From the NCBI GenBank assembly GCA_039805865.1, contig JBDLTI010000004.1:1-64000 (forward strand): a stretch of 64,000 nucleotides of DNA, written 5' to 3'. Below the pieces are notes generated by a model. The model did no database searches and was not told where the DNA came from. It saw only the letters and a list, made by a program, of their open reading frames with translations. Made by a program: the position numbers and the translations under genes. The DNA comes from Fluviibacter sp039805865. GTDB taxonomy: Bacteria > Pseudomonadota > Gammaproteobacteria > Burkholderiales > Rhodocyclaceae. This document shows positions 33,262 to 41,572 of the stretch, piece by piece; within the stretch, counting starts at the first letter, position 1, and every line of letters starts with the position of its first letter.

Positions 33262-33642
33262 ATGTCTCTTATATTTAAACGCGCGTCTTCTATTTTGTTG
33301 AAGCGTGCCTGTCTGGTGGCGCTAGGCATGGGCTTCTCATCCATGGTCTTTGCGCAGGTCTCTACGTTGCCACCACAAGTGGTGACGAATGATCCTGCAT
33401 TGCTCAGCCCGCAGGCAGAAGCTGAGGAAGATGCCAGCGTGACGATTTCGCCCGATGATCGCAGCACGAGCGTGCGCACTTATGGCCGTGGCGGACAGCC
33501 ATCGCGCGAAGTGGTGGACCCACCGATTCTGCCGTCTTATTCAGAGGCACCGCCTGCTGAGCCTCAATCAGTGATTCCGGATTCAGATCCGGTGCGTGGC
33601 GACATGGTGCAGCCGCCCATGTGGACCCTCTGGAGCTGGTGA
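33262..33642 (+). CDS. Exported protein of unknown function
   Basis: 126 residues. An N-terminal signal peptide (two Lys/Arg patches, hydrophobic LVALGMGFSSMVFA, predicted cleavage after FAQ or VFA) is followed by an acidic then proline-rich mature part. The segment DASVTISPDDRSTSVRTYGR faintly recalls DUF2782 proteins, which often lie near polA, but the match is too weak to name it. It overlaps the next membrane-protein gene by one base (TGATG), so the two are cotranscribed. Confidence 0.65.
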   Translation: MSLIFKRASSILLKRACLVALGMGFSSMVFAQVSTLPPQVVTNDPALLSPQAEAEEDASVTISPDDRSTSVRTYGRGGQPSREVVDPPILPSYSEAPPAEPQSVIPDSDPVRGDMVQPPMWTLWSW

Positions 33643-34472
33643 TGCCGGAACGTCATATGCGTCATCATCGTCAGGGCCCTTGGCAGGATGCTCATCCCGC
33701 GGATCACTTGCCGCAGATTCGTCATGTAGGCGTTGGCCATGGCGTCCGTTGGATTAGCGAAGGCTGGGCGTTATTTTTGCGCCGTCCCGGGCTCTGGCTG
33801 ATCACGGCGTTTCTGCAAACGCTTTTAATCATGCTGGTACTGCTGGTGCCGTTGTTAGGACAGGTGGGCGCCCATTTGTTGATGCCGGTGCTATCCGCTG
33901 GGCTGATGGTAGTAGCACACCGGGTTCAATATAACGAGCCGGTTGCGGTTGCTGATGCGTTTACGGGATTCAAAGAACATGCGCCCGCAGTCGTTAACGT
34001 GGGTGTCTGGTACATGCTAGGTTGGATGCTGATTGTGGCGCTGGGCTTGTTGCTGGGCGGCGGTGCTGCATTGTCTGGTATGGCAGTGGGTATGGAAACC
34101 CAGTATGAGTGGCTGGGTGTGGCGATTAGTGTGTTTGGCATTATTCTGGCCGTAACCATTAGCCTGTTGCTGGTGTTGCCGTTGGTGATGTCGGTTTGGT
34201 TAGCACCACCCTTGGCGGTGTTCCATGAAATTTCGGCAATGGCTGCGATGAAGCATTCTTTTGTGGCGAGCTGGCGTAGCTTGCCCGCTTTTGTGGTGGC
34301 TTTCTTTCTGGTGGCGCTGATGCTCTTCCTGACAGCGTTGACGATGGGTCTGGCGCTACTGGTGGTTATTCCCATCATGGCCGGCGCAACGTATGCGGCG
34401 TATCAGGATATGTTCGAATTAACGCAGTCAGATGCTGCTCAGCCAAGCGGCGCTGAACCAACGGATGTCTGA
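33642..34472 (+). CDS. BPSS1780-like multi-pass membrane protein, copy 1
   Basis: 276-residue inner-membrane protein with about six hydrophobic segments. A His-rich soluble N-terminus (RHMRHHRQGPWQDAHPADH, about 1-30) precedes WISEGWALFLRRPGLWL. This resembles the BPSS1780 family, whose function is unknown. It is followed by a second gene of the same layout, eight bases overlapping. Homologous blocks shared with copy 2 are the GW-FLRRP/GWQWFRDGFARYRRNP start, the VPLLGQ/VPVIGD turn, and a conserved late segment around SW-R-W or SWRSL. Confidence 0.75.
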   Translation: MPERHMRHHRQGPWQDAHPADHLPQIRHVGVGHGVRWISEGWALFLRRPGLWLITAFLQTLLIMLVLLVPLLGQVGAHLLMPVLSAGLMVVAHRVQYNEPVAVADAFTGFKEHAPAVVNVGVWYMLGWMLIVALGLLLGGGAALSGMAVGMETQYEWLGVAISVFGIILAVTISLLLVLPLVMSVWLAPPLAVFHEISAMAAMKHSFVASWRSLPAFVVAFFLVALMLFLTALTMGLALLVVIPIMAGATYAAYQDMFELTQSDAAQPSGAEPTDV

Positions 34473-35271
34473 TTCAAGCAAACGCATCGGCCTGGCAACA
34501 GGCTGGCAGTGGTTTCGTGACGGCTTTGCCCGTTACCGGCGCAACCCTGTGCTCATGGTTTTCTGGGTGATGTCCTATTGGACAATGCTGGGCATGGCGG
34601 GCTTGGTTCCCGTGATCGGTGATCTGCTGGTGGCTGCGTTAGCGCCTGTATTGCTGGTGGGGGTGTTGGCAGGTTGTCGTGCGCTGGACACTGAAACGAT
34701 GCCCAGCTTTACGCTGCTGTTTTCCGGTTTCCGTAACCGCTTGCAGCCCTTGATGGGATTAGGCGTATTGCACTTTTTGCTCACGCTGGGTGTACTTGGT
34801 CTGACGGCCGCTTTTGATGGTGGTGTGCTTTTGCAGTTTATGGCGCGATCGACTTTAGGCGCGGGTACCGATGCAACGACGCTGGATCCTGACAGCCTCT
34901 CTCTCACTGCCATGTTGGTGGCACTAGCTGTTTATGTCCCAGTGATGTTGGCCTTTGCCTATGCGCCGTTACTGGTTGCCTGGCGTGGTTTCGGTGTAGG
35001 CAAAGCACTCTTTTTCAGCCTGGTGGGTTCATGGCGTGCCTGGCAGGGCTTGATGGGCCTGTTTTTTGCCATTCTGGTTTTTGGTGTGCTGGTTCCGGCC
35101 GTAGTGATGATGTTGCTGGTCGCGTTAGGTGTAGGTGATGCGGTCGTTACGTCATTAGTGGTTGTGCCGCTGATGGCCGTATTGGCGCCGACAGTGGTTT
35201 CAGCCTTCCTCAGCAGCTATCGTGATGTATTGGCAGATAACGAGGGCGCCGCCCCGGCGCAGCCGACCTGA
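34465..35271 (+). CDS. BPSS1780-like multi-pass membrane protein, copy 2
   Basis: 268 residues, about six membrane helices; starts with GWQWFRDGFARYRRNPVLMVFWV and contains SFTLLFSGFRNRLQPLMGLG, a good match to BPSS1780-type proteins. Probably arose with copy 1 by tandem duplication, though the two differ widely; it lacks the His-rich leader of copy 1. The eight-base overlap ATGTCTGA joins the two. Its stop overlaps the proposed CTG start of nadD. Function unknown. Confidence 0.78.
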   Translation: MSDSSKRIGLATGWQWFRDGFARYRRNPVLMVFWVMSYWTMLGMAGLVPVIGDLLVAALAPVLLVGVLAGCRALDTETMPSFTLLFSGFRNRLQPLMGLGVLHFLLTLGVLGLTAAFDGGVLLQFMARSTLGAGTDATTLDPDSLSLTAMLVALAVYVPVMLAFAYAPLLVAWRGFGVGKALFFSLVGSWRAWQGLMGLFFAILVFGVLVPAVVMMLLVALGVGDAVVTSLVVVPLMAVLAPTVVSAFLSSYRDVLADNEGAAPAQPT

Positions 35272-35921
35272 AACTGATCGGCATTCTTGGCGGTACTTTT
35301 GACCCGGTACATATCGGGCACCTGCAACTAGCAGAAGAAGCTATCGCGACGTTTCATCTGGATGAACTACGCTGTATTCCTGCCGGACAGCCGCCGCATC
35401 GCCAGCTACCACAGGTGGATGCAACGCACCGCCTTGCCATGGCGAGATTGGCCTTTGCAGCGCACAGCACATGTCGGGTTGATGATGCCGAGATCCTGCA
35501 AACAGGCCCTTCCTGGACAATTGGTACCCTGGAACGATTGCGTCAGCGTGAACCGGCTACGAGCCTGTTGATCATTATGGGTGCCGATGCCTTGTTAGGG
35601 CTGCCTACCTGGCATCGCTGGGAGGAATTGTTGGACTATGCCCATATTGCAGTGGCGAATCGCCCCGAGTCTGCGCTGGTGCCCAATGAGATGCCCGAAC
35701 CCTTAAGAACTTTCTGGGAAAAGCATCACACCACCGATCTAGACCGGCTGCGGGAACAACCCGCAGGATGTCTGGTTTCGTTTACCATAGCGCCTTGTAC
35801 GGTGTCGGCAACACAAGTGCGTCGTGCCGTTGGGCAGGGACAGTCAATTTCTGGCCTGGTGCCTGAAGCGGTTGAAAATTACATCGTCCAGCACCATCTC
35901 TATCAGCAGACCGCGCATTGA
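35268..35921 (+). CDS. nadD: Nicotinate-nucleotide adenylyltransferase, apparent CTG start
   Basis: Adenylates nicotinate mononucleotide in NAD synthesis. The nucleotidyltransferase motif GGTFDPVHIGH begins only eight codons into the open frame, so the GTG at 35415 would remove it and cannot be the true start. Between the in-frame stop at 35238 and this motif there is no ATG, GTG or TTG; the best choice is CTG at 35268, which overlaps the previous stop as CTGA and gives 217 residues beginning (M)KLIGILGG. SATQVRRA and ISGLVPEAVENYIVQHHLY complete the family pattern. First of nadD-rsfS-rlmH-maf. Confidence 0.93.
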   Translation: MKLIGILGGTFDPVHIGHLQLAEEAIATFHLDELRCIPAGQPPHRQLPQVDATHRLAMARLAFAAHSTCRVDDAEILQTGPSWTIGTLERLRQREPATSLLIIMGADALLGLPTWHRWEELLDYAHIAVANRPESALVPNEMPEPLRTFWEKHHTTDLDRLREQPAGCLVSFTIAPCTVSATQVRRAVGQGQSISGLVPEAVENYIVQHHLYQQTAH

Positions 35922-35947
35922 CGGTCATTACAGCATCAAGGAACAGC

Positions 35948-36496
35948 ATGCCTAAAGAACTCTCGATCAAAAAGCTTGAAACCATCGCCGTTGATGCGCT
36001 GGAAGATATCAAGGGTCGTGACATCATCATTGTTAACACGACCAAAGTGTCACAGATGTTCGAACGCATTGTGCTGGCGAGCGGTGAGTCGAACCGTCAG
36101 GTACGCGCGTTGGCACGCAATGTGGCTGATAAGGTGCGTGAAGCGGGTGGTGAAGTACTCTCGACAGAGGGTGAAGAGACTGGTGAATGGGTACTGGTTG
36201 ATCTGGGTCCGGTGGTTGTTCACATCATGCAGCCGACGGTACGTGCCCACTTCGACCTAGAAGGCCTATGGGGTCAAGGCAAGCCTGCCGGCCATGCTGC
36301 TGAGAAAGCTGCTAAAAAAGCCAGTGTTAAAAAAGCGCTGAGCAAGTCGCCGGCTGTCGATGCAGTCGAGAAGACGCCTGCCAAAAAACCTGCCGCTAAA
36401 AAACCAGCAGCAAAGAAACCGGCTGCTAAAAAGCCGGCTGCGAAGAAACCCGCCGCCAAGAAGCCTGTCGTACGCGCTAAAAAATCGGCTGAATGA
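35948..36496 (+). CDS. rsfS: Ribosome silencing factor RsfS with Lys/Ala/Pro-rich tail
   Basis: Binds ribosomal protein uL14 and blocks subunit joining under starvation. ATG 35948 follows AAGGA. The core (1-110) has ALEDIKGRDIIIVNTT, GESNRQVRALARNVAD, GEWVLVDLGPVVVHIM and FDLEGLWG. Beyond it, residues 115-182 form an extension absent from E. coli RsfS, made of Lys, Ala and Pro with five near-identical KKPAA units at about 146-170. This resembles histone-H1-like or AlgP-type tails that bind nucleic acid. ATGA overlap with rlmH. Confidence 0.94.
   Translation: MPKELSIKKLETIAVDALEDIKGRDIIIVNTTKVSQMFERIVLASGESNRQVRALARNVADKVREAGGEVLSTEGEETGEWVLVDLGPVVVHIMQPTVRAHFDLEGLWGQGKPAGHAAEKAAKKASVKKALSKSPAVDAVEKTPAKKPAAKKPAAKKPAAKKPAAKKPAAKKPVVRAKKSAE
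36380..36474 (+). repeat. Degenerate 15-base tandem repeat coding KKPAA in rsfS
   Basis: About five to six 15-base units. Codons vary between units (GCC/GCT/GCG/GCA, CCT/CCA/CCG/CCC, AAA/AAG) while the protein repeat is constant, so the repeat is old and kept at the protein level. Confidence 0.8.
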
Positions 36497-36963
36497 AGCT
36501 GCACCTGATCAGCGTTGGTCAGCGGTTGCCGGATTGGGCCGCTGACGCCTGTTCAGATTACCTCAAGCGCTTTCCCCGCTCGCAGCCCATCGTGCTACAT
36601 GAGATTAAAGCGGAGCCGCGTACCGGCAATCGCACCGCGCAGCAGATCATGGATCTGGAAGCGGCTCGTATTGAAGCGGCTATTCCTGCGGGTGCGCGTC
36701 GTGTCATGCTGGACGAGCGTGGCACAGATCTCACCACCATAGCGCTATCTAAAAAGCTGGAATACTGGCAAGGTGAGGCTCAGGATGTGGCGTTGATCAT
36801 TGGTGGGGCAGATGGTATTTCGCCGGCGTTGAAATCAACGGCGCATGAAATGATCCGGTTGTCGTCATTGACGTTGCCGCATGCCATGGCGCGTGTGTTG
36901 CTGACCGAGCAGTTGTATCGTGCCATTACAGTGCTGGCCGGGCATCCCTACCATCGTGAATAA
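36493..36963 (+). CDS. rlmH: 23S rRNA pseudouridine-1915 N3-methyltransferase
   Basis: SPOUT-class methyltransferase acting on the assembled 70S ribosome. 156 residues, normal. Motifs LDERGTDLTT, IIGGADGIS and the trefoil-knot C-terminus LPHAMARVLLTEQLYRAITVLAGHPYHRE (read at residues 128-156). Follows rsfS with ATGA overlap, a widely conserved pair. Maf begins five bases after its stop. Confidence 0.97.
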   Translation: MKLHLISVGQRLPDWAADACSDYLKRFPRSQPIVLHEIKAEPRTGNRTAQQIMDLEAARIEAAIPAGARRVMLDERGTDLTTIALSKKLEYWQGEAQDVALIIGGADGISPALKSTAHEMIRLSSLTLPHAMARVLLTEQLYRAITVLAGHPYHRE

Positions 36964-36967
36964 ACCC

Positions 36968-37573
36968 ATGCAGACAATCTGGTTGGCTTCTAAAAGTCCG
37001 CGTCGCGCCGAGTTGTTAGCGGGGATGGGTGTGCCATTTGAAGTGCTGCAGTTTACCGATGATGCAGGTGCGCAGTACGAAGTCGATGAGTCGGTGTTTC
37101 CCGGAGAGCCGCCTCGAGACTATGTGCGCCGTGTCGCCTTTGATAAAGCCTTACATGCTGTTTCCTACGTACGTGATCGCGGGTTGGTGGAGCGCCCCTT
37201 GTTGTCTGCTGACACAACCGTTGCGTTGGGCGACCGTATTCTGGGCAAACCTGCGGATGCTGATGAAGCACGCGACATGTTGAAAGTGCTTTCGGGTCAA
37301 GTACATGAAGTACTAACCTCAGTGGTGCTGGCGCATGGACATGATATCCGTCAGCTGCTATCGGTTAGCCAGGTGCGTTTTATGAGCTTGAGCGATGCAA
37401 CGATTGAACGTTACATTGCCAGTGGCGAGCCTTTTGATAAAGCAGGTGGCTACGGCATACAAGGGCATGCAGGTGTTTTTGTGGCAGAGATGCAGGGCAG
37501 CTTCACCGGCATTATGGGGTTGCCCGTGCACGAAACCGCTTGCTTGCTTGAGTCTTGCGGTTACGCTTTCTGA
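36968..37573 (+). CDS. maf: Maf family nucleoside triphosphate pyrophosphatase
   Basis: House-cleaning pyrophosphatase that hydrolyses non-canonical or specific NTPs/dNTPs. 201 residues; P-loop-like SKSPRRAELL, catalytic Asp in LSADTTVALG, GKPADADEA and DKAGGYGIQG, plus a C-terminal GLPVHET. Whether it acts on dTTP/UTP (YhdE type) or m7GTP (YceF type) is not certain; DKAGGYGIQG favours the YhdE type. Start at ATG 36968, with GTG 36956 as alternative. Convergent with the next gene, four bases between stops. Confidence 0.93.
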   Translation: MQTIWLASKSPRRAELLAGMGVPFEVLQFTDDAGAQYEVDESVFPGEPPRDYVRRVAFDKALHAVSYVRDRGLVERPLLSADTTVALGDRILGKPADADEARDMLKVLSGQVHEVLTSVVLAHGHDIRQLLSVSQVRFMSLSDATIERYIASGEPFDKAGGYGIQGHAGVFVAEMQGSFTGIMGLPVHETACLLESCGYAF

Positions 37574-37577
37574 AGCG

Positions 37578-38693
37578 CTATCGATCCAGCCAACTTAAGA
37601 CTTCTAGCGCAGCGATGGTTGCGCCATTTTGTTGAATGGGCGTTGTAGCGGGTTGAGCGAGTAGGGATGTAAACGCTTCGTCAAAGCGGCCTTGTTGCAA
37701 TGCTTCTGGTGCCAGCGTGGCGCAACGTGCGTGTTCTTTAAGCCATGCCACCAGTGCCTGTTGCTCTGGCCAATCATCGCGTTCGACATACATCACTGGA
37801 ATGCCGGCGAGCGCTGCTTCTACAAATGTACCGTATCCAGGCTTGCAGATCACAGCGTCACAGCAGCCCAAGAGGTCCGTGAAGACGAGGCCGGTTGATT
37901 CACGTAGCCTATCGAGGTTGACGATCCCCTGAGCGGCATAGCCTTCGGCAGGCAAATGGGTTTGATTGGCAACGAGGAGTGTGAAGGCCGATTGTGTGGG
38001 CCATTCCTTGTAGGTGAGTTGCGTTTCGATGCCTCCCATTCCGATGAGTAGGCGTGGTCGACTCATCAGGGATGGATCCATATGCTTAGCCAATAGGGCT
38101 TCGAGTGCAGTTCTGGTGCGGGAAGTACGGGCGCCTACGGGCGGCAGAGTGTGTTCTGTTAAACCCCGCATCGGCATGCCCGGCGTGAGTCGCAGTGCGG
38201 CGGTTGCCTGGTCGTAGATGCTTGTGATGCGGTCGAGCACAGCCGTTGAGTCTGGCAGCGCTTCAAAGTAGAAGCGCGCGGTATCGGCCCAATTGAGTGA
38301 ACTCATGGCGAGGCCGGGGATGCCCAACTTTTGTGCCGCAGCTAAAGGCATGTCGCCAACGTCGCTGAGAATCAGGTCGGGTGCTGCGTCACGCAACAGC
38401 TTGCAAGCGGTTTCCAGGTGTAAGGACCAATTGGCTTCGCGGTCGGCATAAGCGGCCCAGCTGGCTTCAACATTGACGCGCATGGCGTCGTGCATGATGA
38501 GCCCAAGATCACAGGGATGAGCGATGTGCTCAAAATTTCCTTTGATGCGGGCACTGAGTGCTTGGCTCGGCAGGGCGCTCCAGAGGGTGAGCGAGAGATC
38601 GGGGCGTAGTGATGTGAGCTGATTGCAGACAGGGGCAACCTGCCCCAGGTGCCCCAGACCATGCGCGCTAATCGCCACCAGTAGGCGGGGCAC
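37578..38693 (-). CDS. GT-B glycosyltransferase-like protein
   Basis: 371-residue protein resembling the MurG/UGT-type GT-B fold. The start (GTG 38693) gives MPRLLVAISAHGLGHLGQVAPV, with the GLGH glycine-rich loop of such enzymes; the C-terminal half has CKPGYGTFVEAALAGIPVMYVERDDWPEQQ in the donor-binding position (read in pieces, about residues 289-318). No signal peptide. Acceptor and sugar unknown. It begins three bases after the trhP stop, so it is cotranscribed with a tRNA modification gene, an association whose meaning I cannot explain. Confidence 0.8.
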   Translation of the reverse strand: MPRLLVAISAHGLGHLGQVAPVCNQLTSLRPDLSLTLWSALPSQALSARIKGNFEHIAHPCDLGLIMHDAMRVNVEASWAAYADREANWSLHLETACKLLRDAAPDLILSDVGDMPLAAAQKLGIPGLAMSSLNWADTARFYFEALPDSTAVLDRITSIYDQATAALRLTPGMPMRGLTEHTLPPVGARTSRTRTALEALLAKHMDPSLMSRPRLLIGMGGIETQLTYKEWPTQSAFTLLVANQTHLPAEGYAAQGIVNLDRLRESTGLVFTDLLGCCDAVICKPGYGTFVEAALAGIPVMYVERDDWPEQQALVAWLKEHARCATLAPEALQQGRFDEAFTSLLAQPATTPIQQNGATIAALEVLSWLDR

Positions 38694-38696
38694 GAT

Positions 38697-40040
38697 TTAA
38701 GCCTTTGGATGTGTCGCCGAGGCTGATGCCGCAATCATTTCGTCAGTGGGTACATCGTGCAGGCGTGCCAGGAAAGCGCCATCGCAATCGGCAGACCACT
38801 CGGCGTCTTTGATCCAGACGATATGGCCATCGCCGCTGGCGACATCCACAGATTCCATCTTGCGGCCTTCCAGGGCTTTCACTTGCACAATGCGGTTGCC
38901 TGCGGGATGAATAATTTCCACCCAGTCGCCAACCGCAAAGCGGTTTTTGACAATCACGCGTGAGGCATTGCGTTCGCTATCCCATTCAACGTTACCAACG
39001 TACTGGCTGCGGCCAGATTCGGAATAGCCGCGCAGATAGTTCTGAGTATCTGAATCATGGTGACGCTGATAGAAGCCATCGGTGTAGCCGCGATTGGCCA
39101 GGCCTTCCAGCTCGCCAATGAGTAACGGGTTAAAGCTGCGGCCGGCTTGCGCATCGTCAATCGCGTGGCGGTAGGCCTGGCAGGTGCGTGCAACGTAATA
39201 CGGCGATTTGGTGCGGCCTTCGATCTTGAGTGAGTCGACCCCAATTTCGATCAGGCGTTCGACGTGTTCAATGGCGCGCAGATCGCGGGAATTGAGAATG
39301 TAGGTGCCGTGCTCATCTTCTTCGATGGGCATGAGTTCGCCAGGGCGCTTGGATTCTTCGACAACCAGCGGCGGGAAGTTGCTGCCCGTCATGCCCGGGG
39401 TGGCCTCTGCCTCGGTATCCGGTTTGAGCTTATAGTCCCAGCGACAAGAGTTGGTGCAGGTGCCCTGGTTCGGGTCACGGTGATTGAAGTAACCCGACAA
39501 CAGGCAGCGACCGGAATAGGCGATGCATAGCGCGCCGTGCACAAAAACTTCCAGCTCCATCTCGGGGCATTGCTGTCGGATTTCAGCGACTTCGTCGAGT
39601 GAAAGCTCGCGCGACAGAATGACGCGTTTAACGCCCATCTTGCCCCAGAAGCGTACGCTCGCCCAGTTAACGGTGTTGGCCTGTACGGATAGGTGGACGG
39701 GCACTTCCGGGAATCGATCCCGGATCATGTCGATGAGGCCGGGGTCGGCCATGATCAGCGCATCCGGTTTGAGCGCCACAACGGGTGCCATGTCATCCAG
39801 ATAGGTTTTGAGCTTGGCGTTATGCGGTGAAATATTGCTGACGATATAGAACGATTTCTGCTGGGCATGGGCTTCGTCGATGCCTTCTTGGATGGCATCG
39901 AGCGTGCTGAACTCGTTATTGCGGACGCGCAGGCTATAGCGGGGCTGGCCGGCATAGACGGCATCGGCGCCAAAAGCAAAGGCAGTGCGCATCATAGCCA
40001 GGGAACCGGCAGGGGCGAGAAGTTCAGTTTTCATGGACAT
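38697..40040 (-). CDS. trhP: U32 family tRNA hydroxylation protein TrhP
   Basis: 447-residue peptidase-U32-fold protein (YegQ). In E. coli TrhP makes 5-hydroxyuridine at U34 of tRNAs in a prephenate-dependent way and is not a proven protease. Signs: ELLAPAGSLAMMRTAFAFGADAVYAG at the start, SVQANTVNWASVRFW, RVILSRELSL, the EVFVHGALCIAYSGRCLLS signature and the cysteines of GTCTNSCRW. Start may be 40040 or the second Met at 40034. Divergent from rng with a 68-base AT-rich spacer. Confidence 0.93.
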   Translation of the reverse strand: MSMKTELLAPAGSLAMMRTAFAFGADAVYAGQPRYSLRVRNNEFSTLDAIQEGIDEAHAQQKSFYIVSNISPHNAKLKTYLDDMAPVVALKPDALIMADPGLIDMIRDRFPEVPVHLSVQANTVNWASVRFWGKMGVKRVILSRELSLDEVAEIRQQCPEMELEVFVHGALCIAYSGRCLLSGYFNHRDPNQGTCTNSCRWDYKLKPDTEAEATPGMTGSNFPPLVVEESKRPGELMPIEEDEHGTYILNSRDLRAIEHVERLIEIGVDSLKIEGRTKSPYYVARTCQAYRHAIDDAQAGRSFNPLLIGELEGLANRGYTDGFYQRHHDSDTQNYLRGYSESGRSQYVGNVEWDSERNASRVIVKNRFAVGDWVEIIHPAGNRIVQVKALEGRKMESVDVASGDGHIVWIKDAEWSADCDGAFLARLHDVPTDEMIAASASATHPKA

Positions 40041-40108
40041 AGTAGAATTCGGCTATCAAGCAGCAGTAAAAACAGGCAATAAAAAATAGTCAGGCGCACA
40101 TTCTACCT

Positions 40109-41569
40109 ATGGCCGAAAGTATCCTCATTAATTTCACGCCCCAAGAGACCCGGGTTGCGATCCTCGAGCAGGGGATTGTCCAGGAACTTCACGTTGAACG
40201 TCATACAACACGGGGGTTGGTGGGCAATATCTATCTGGGACGCATCGTCCGGATTCTGCCGGGCATGCAATCGGCATTTGTCGATGTGGGGCTCGAGCGG
40301 ACGGCATTTCTGCATGTGGCCGACATCTGGCAGGCTCGGGTTGGCGATGTGGCTAACCGTGAATACCAGCCGATCGAAGAGGTGATTAGCGAAGGTCAGA
40401 CGCTCCTGGTTCAGGTGATTAAAGACCCTATTGGCACCAAGGGCGCGCGCTTGTCGACCCAGGTGTCGATTGCCGGCCGCATGTTGGTCTATTTGCCTCA
40501 GGAAAAGCATATCGGCATTTCCCAGCGGATCGATGAAGCTGAGCGCGAAGCGTTGCGTGAACGTCTAACGCGATTGGTGCCGGAGGACGAAGCTGGCGGA
40601 TTCATTCTGCGTACGATTGCCGAAACTGCCGATGAGAAATCGTTGCAGGACGACATTAACTATCTACGTAAAATCTGGGCAGGCCTCAAACAGCAGATCT
40701 CGACATCGGCTGTGCCTTCCCTGATGTATCAGGATCTCTCTCTGGCACAAAGAGTGCTGCGCGACTTTGCTAATCCGGAGACCGAACGCATTCTGGTCGA
40801 TTCGCGAGAGACTTTTCAGAAACTCAAGGATTTTGCAGCGATTTACGTGCCGGGTATTACCGGGTTGCTGGAACATTACAACGAAGATCGCACGCTCTTC
40901 GATTTGTATGGTGTCGAAGAAGAAATTCAGCGGGCACTGTCCCGCAGGGTCGATCTCAAATCGGGCGGTTATCTGATTATCGACCAGACAGAAGCCATGA
41001 CCACCGTCGATGTGAATACGGGGGCTTTTGTCGGTGTTCGTAATTTTGATGAAACCATCTTTAAGACCAATCTTGAAGCGGCGCAAGCCATTGCGCGCCA
41101 GTTACGTCTGCGTAATCTGGGTGGCATCATTATTCTCGACTTCATCGATATGGATCATGTGGCGCACCAGGAAGCTGTGCTGGCAGAGTTACGTAAGTGC
41201 CTGAGCCGTGATCATATGCGGATGACGGTGAATGGTTTCACGGCGCTAGGCCTGGTGGAGATGACGCGAAAGCGCACGCGAGAGTCTCTGGCGCGCGTGC
41301 TATGCGAAACTTGCCCAACCTGTGATGGTCGTGGTCAGGTGAAGACTGCGCGCACGGTGTGCTACGAGATTCTGCGCGAACTCGTGCGCGAATCCCGTCA
41401 GTTTGAAGCGCGAGAATATCGCGTCATCGCGAGCCAGAAGGTAGTCGATCTCTTCCTTGAGGAGGAAGAGCAGGCACTGGCGATGGCTTCAGACTTTATT
41501 GGCAAGCCGATTTCGCTGCAAGGGGAGTCCGGTTACGGGCCCGAGCAGCACGATATCGTGCTGCTCTAA
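40109..41569 (+). CDS. rng: Ribonuclease G
   Basis: Endonuclease maturing 16S rRNA 5' ends and cutting some mRNAs. 486 residues, RNase G size and without the long C-terminal scaffold of RNase E. An N-terminal S1 domain (about 35-125) follows the start; the DNase-I-like core contains the metal-binding Asp residues of TTVDVNTGAFVG and IIILDFIDMD. The Zn-link cysteines are in CETCPTCDGRG. Its last eight codons form a perfect 24-base palindrome that may be a terminator. The maoC-like stop is three bases away on the other strand. Confidence 0.96.
   Translation: MAESILINFTPQETRVAILEQGIVQELHVERHTTRGLVGNIYLGRIVRILPGMQSAFVDVGLERTAFLHVADIWQARVGDVANREYQPIEEVISEGQTLLVQVIKDPIGTKGARLSTQVSIAGRMLVYLPQEKHIGISQRIDEAEREALRERLTRLVPEDEAGGFILRTIAETADEKSLQDDINYLRKIWAGLKQQISTSAVPSLMYQDLSLAQRVLRDFANPETERILVDSRETFQKLKDFAAIYVPGITGLLEHYNEDRTLFDLYGVEEEIQRALSRRVDLKSGGYLIIDQTEAMTTVDVNTGAFVGVRNFDETIFKTNLEAAQAIARQLRLRNLGGIIILDFIDMDHVAHQEAVLAELRKCLSRDHMRMTVNGFTALGLVEMTRKRTRESLARVLCETCPTCDGRGQVKTARTVCYEILRELVRESRQFEAREYRVIASQKVVDLFLEEEEQALAMASDFIGKPISLQGESGYGPEQHDIVLL
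41543..41566. terminator. Perfect 24-base palindrome at the 3' end of rng
   Basis: GAGCAGCACGAT is followed directly by its reverse complement. As RNA it folds into a strong hairpin on either strand, positioned between the convergent rng and MaoC genes. On the plus strand it precedes the rng stop and a T-containing run (CTTATTCTT). It encodes the last residues EQHDIVLL of RNase G. Confidence 0.55.
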
Positions 41570-41572
41570 GCC

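Noticed and set aside
35415..35921. nadD starting with GTG at 35415
   Set aside because: Would remove the GGTFDPVHIGH nucleotide-binding motif that is clearly in frame upstream.
36274..36504. Minus-strand frame of Ala/Gly/Phe repeats
   Set aside because: Mirror image of the KKPAA repeat in rsfS; no independent support.
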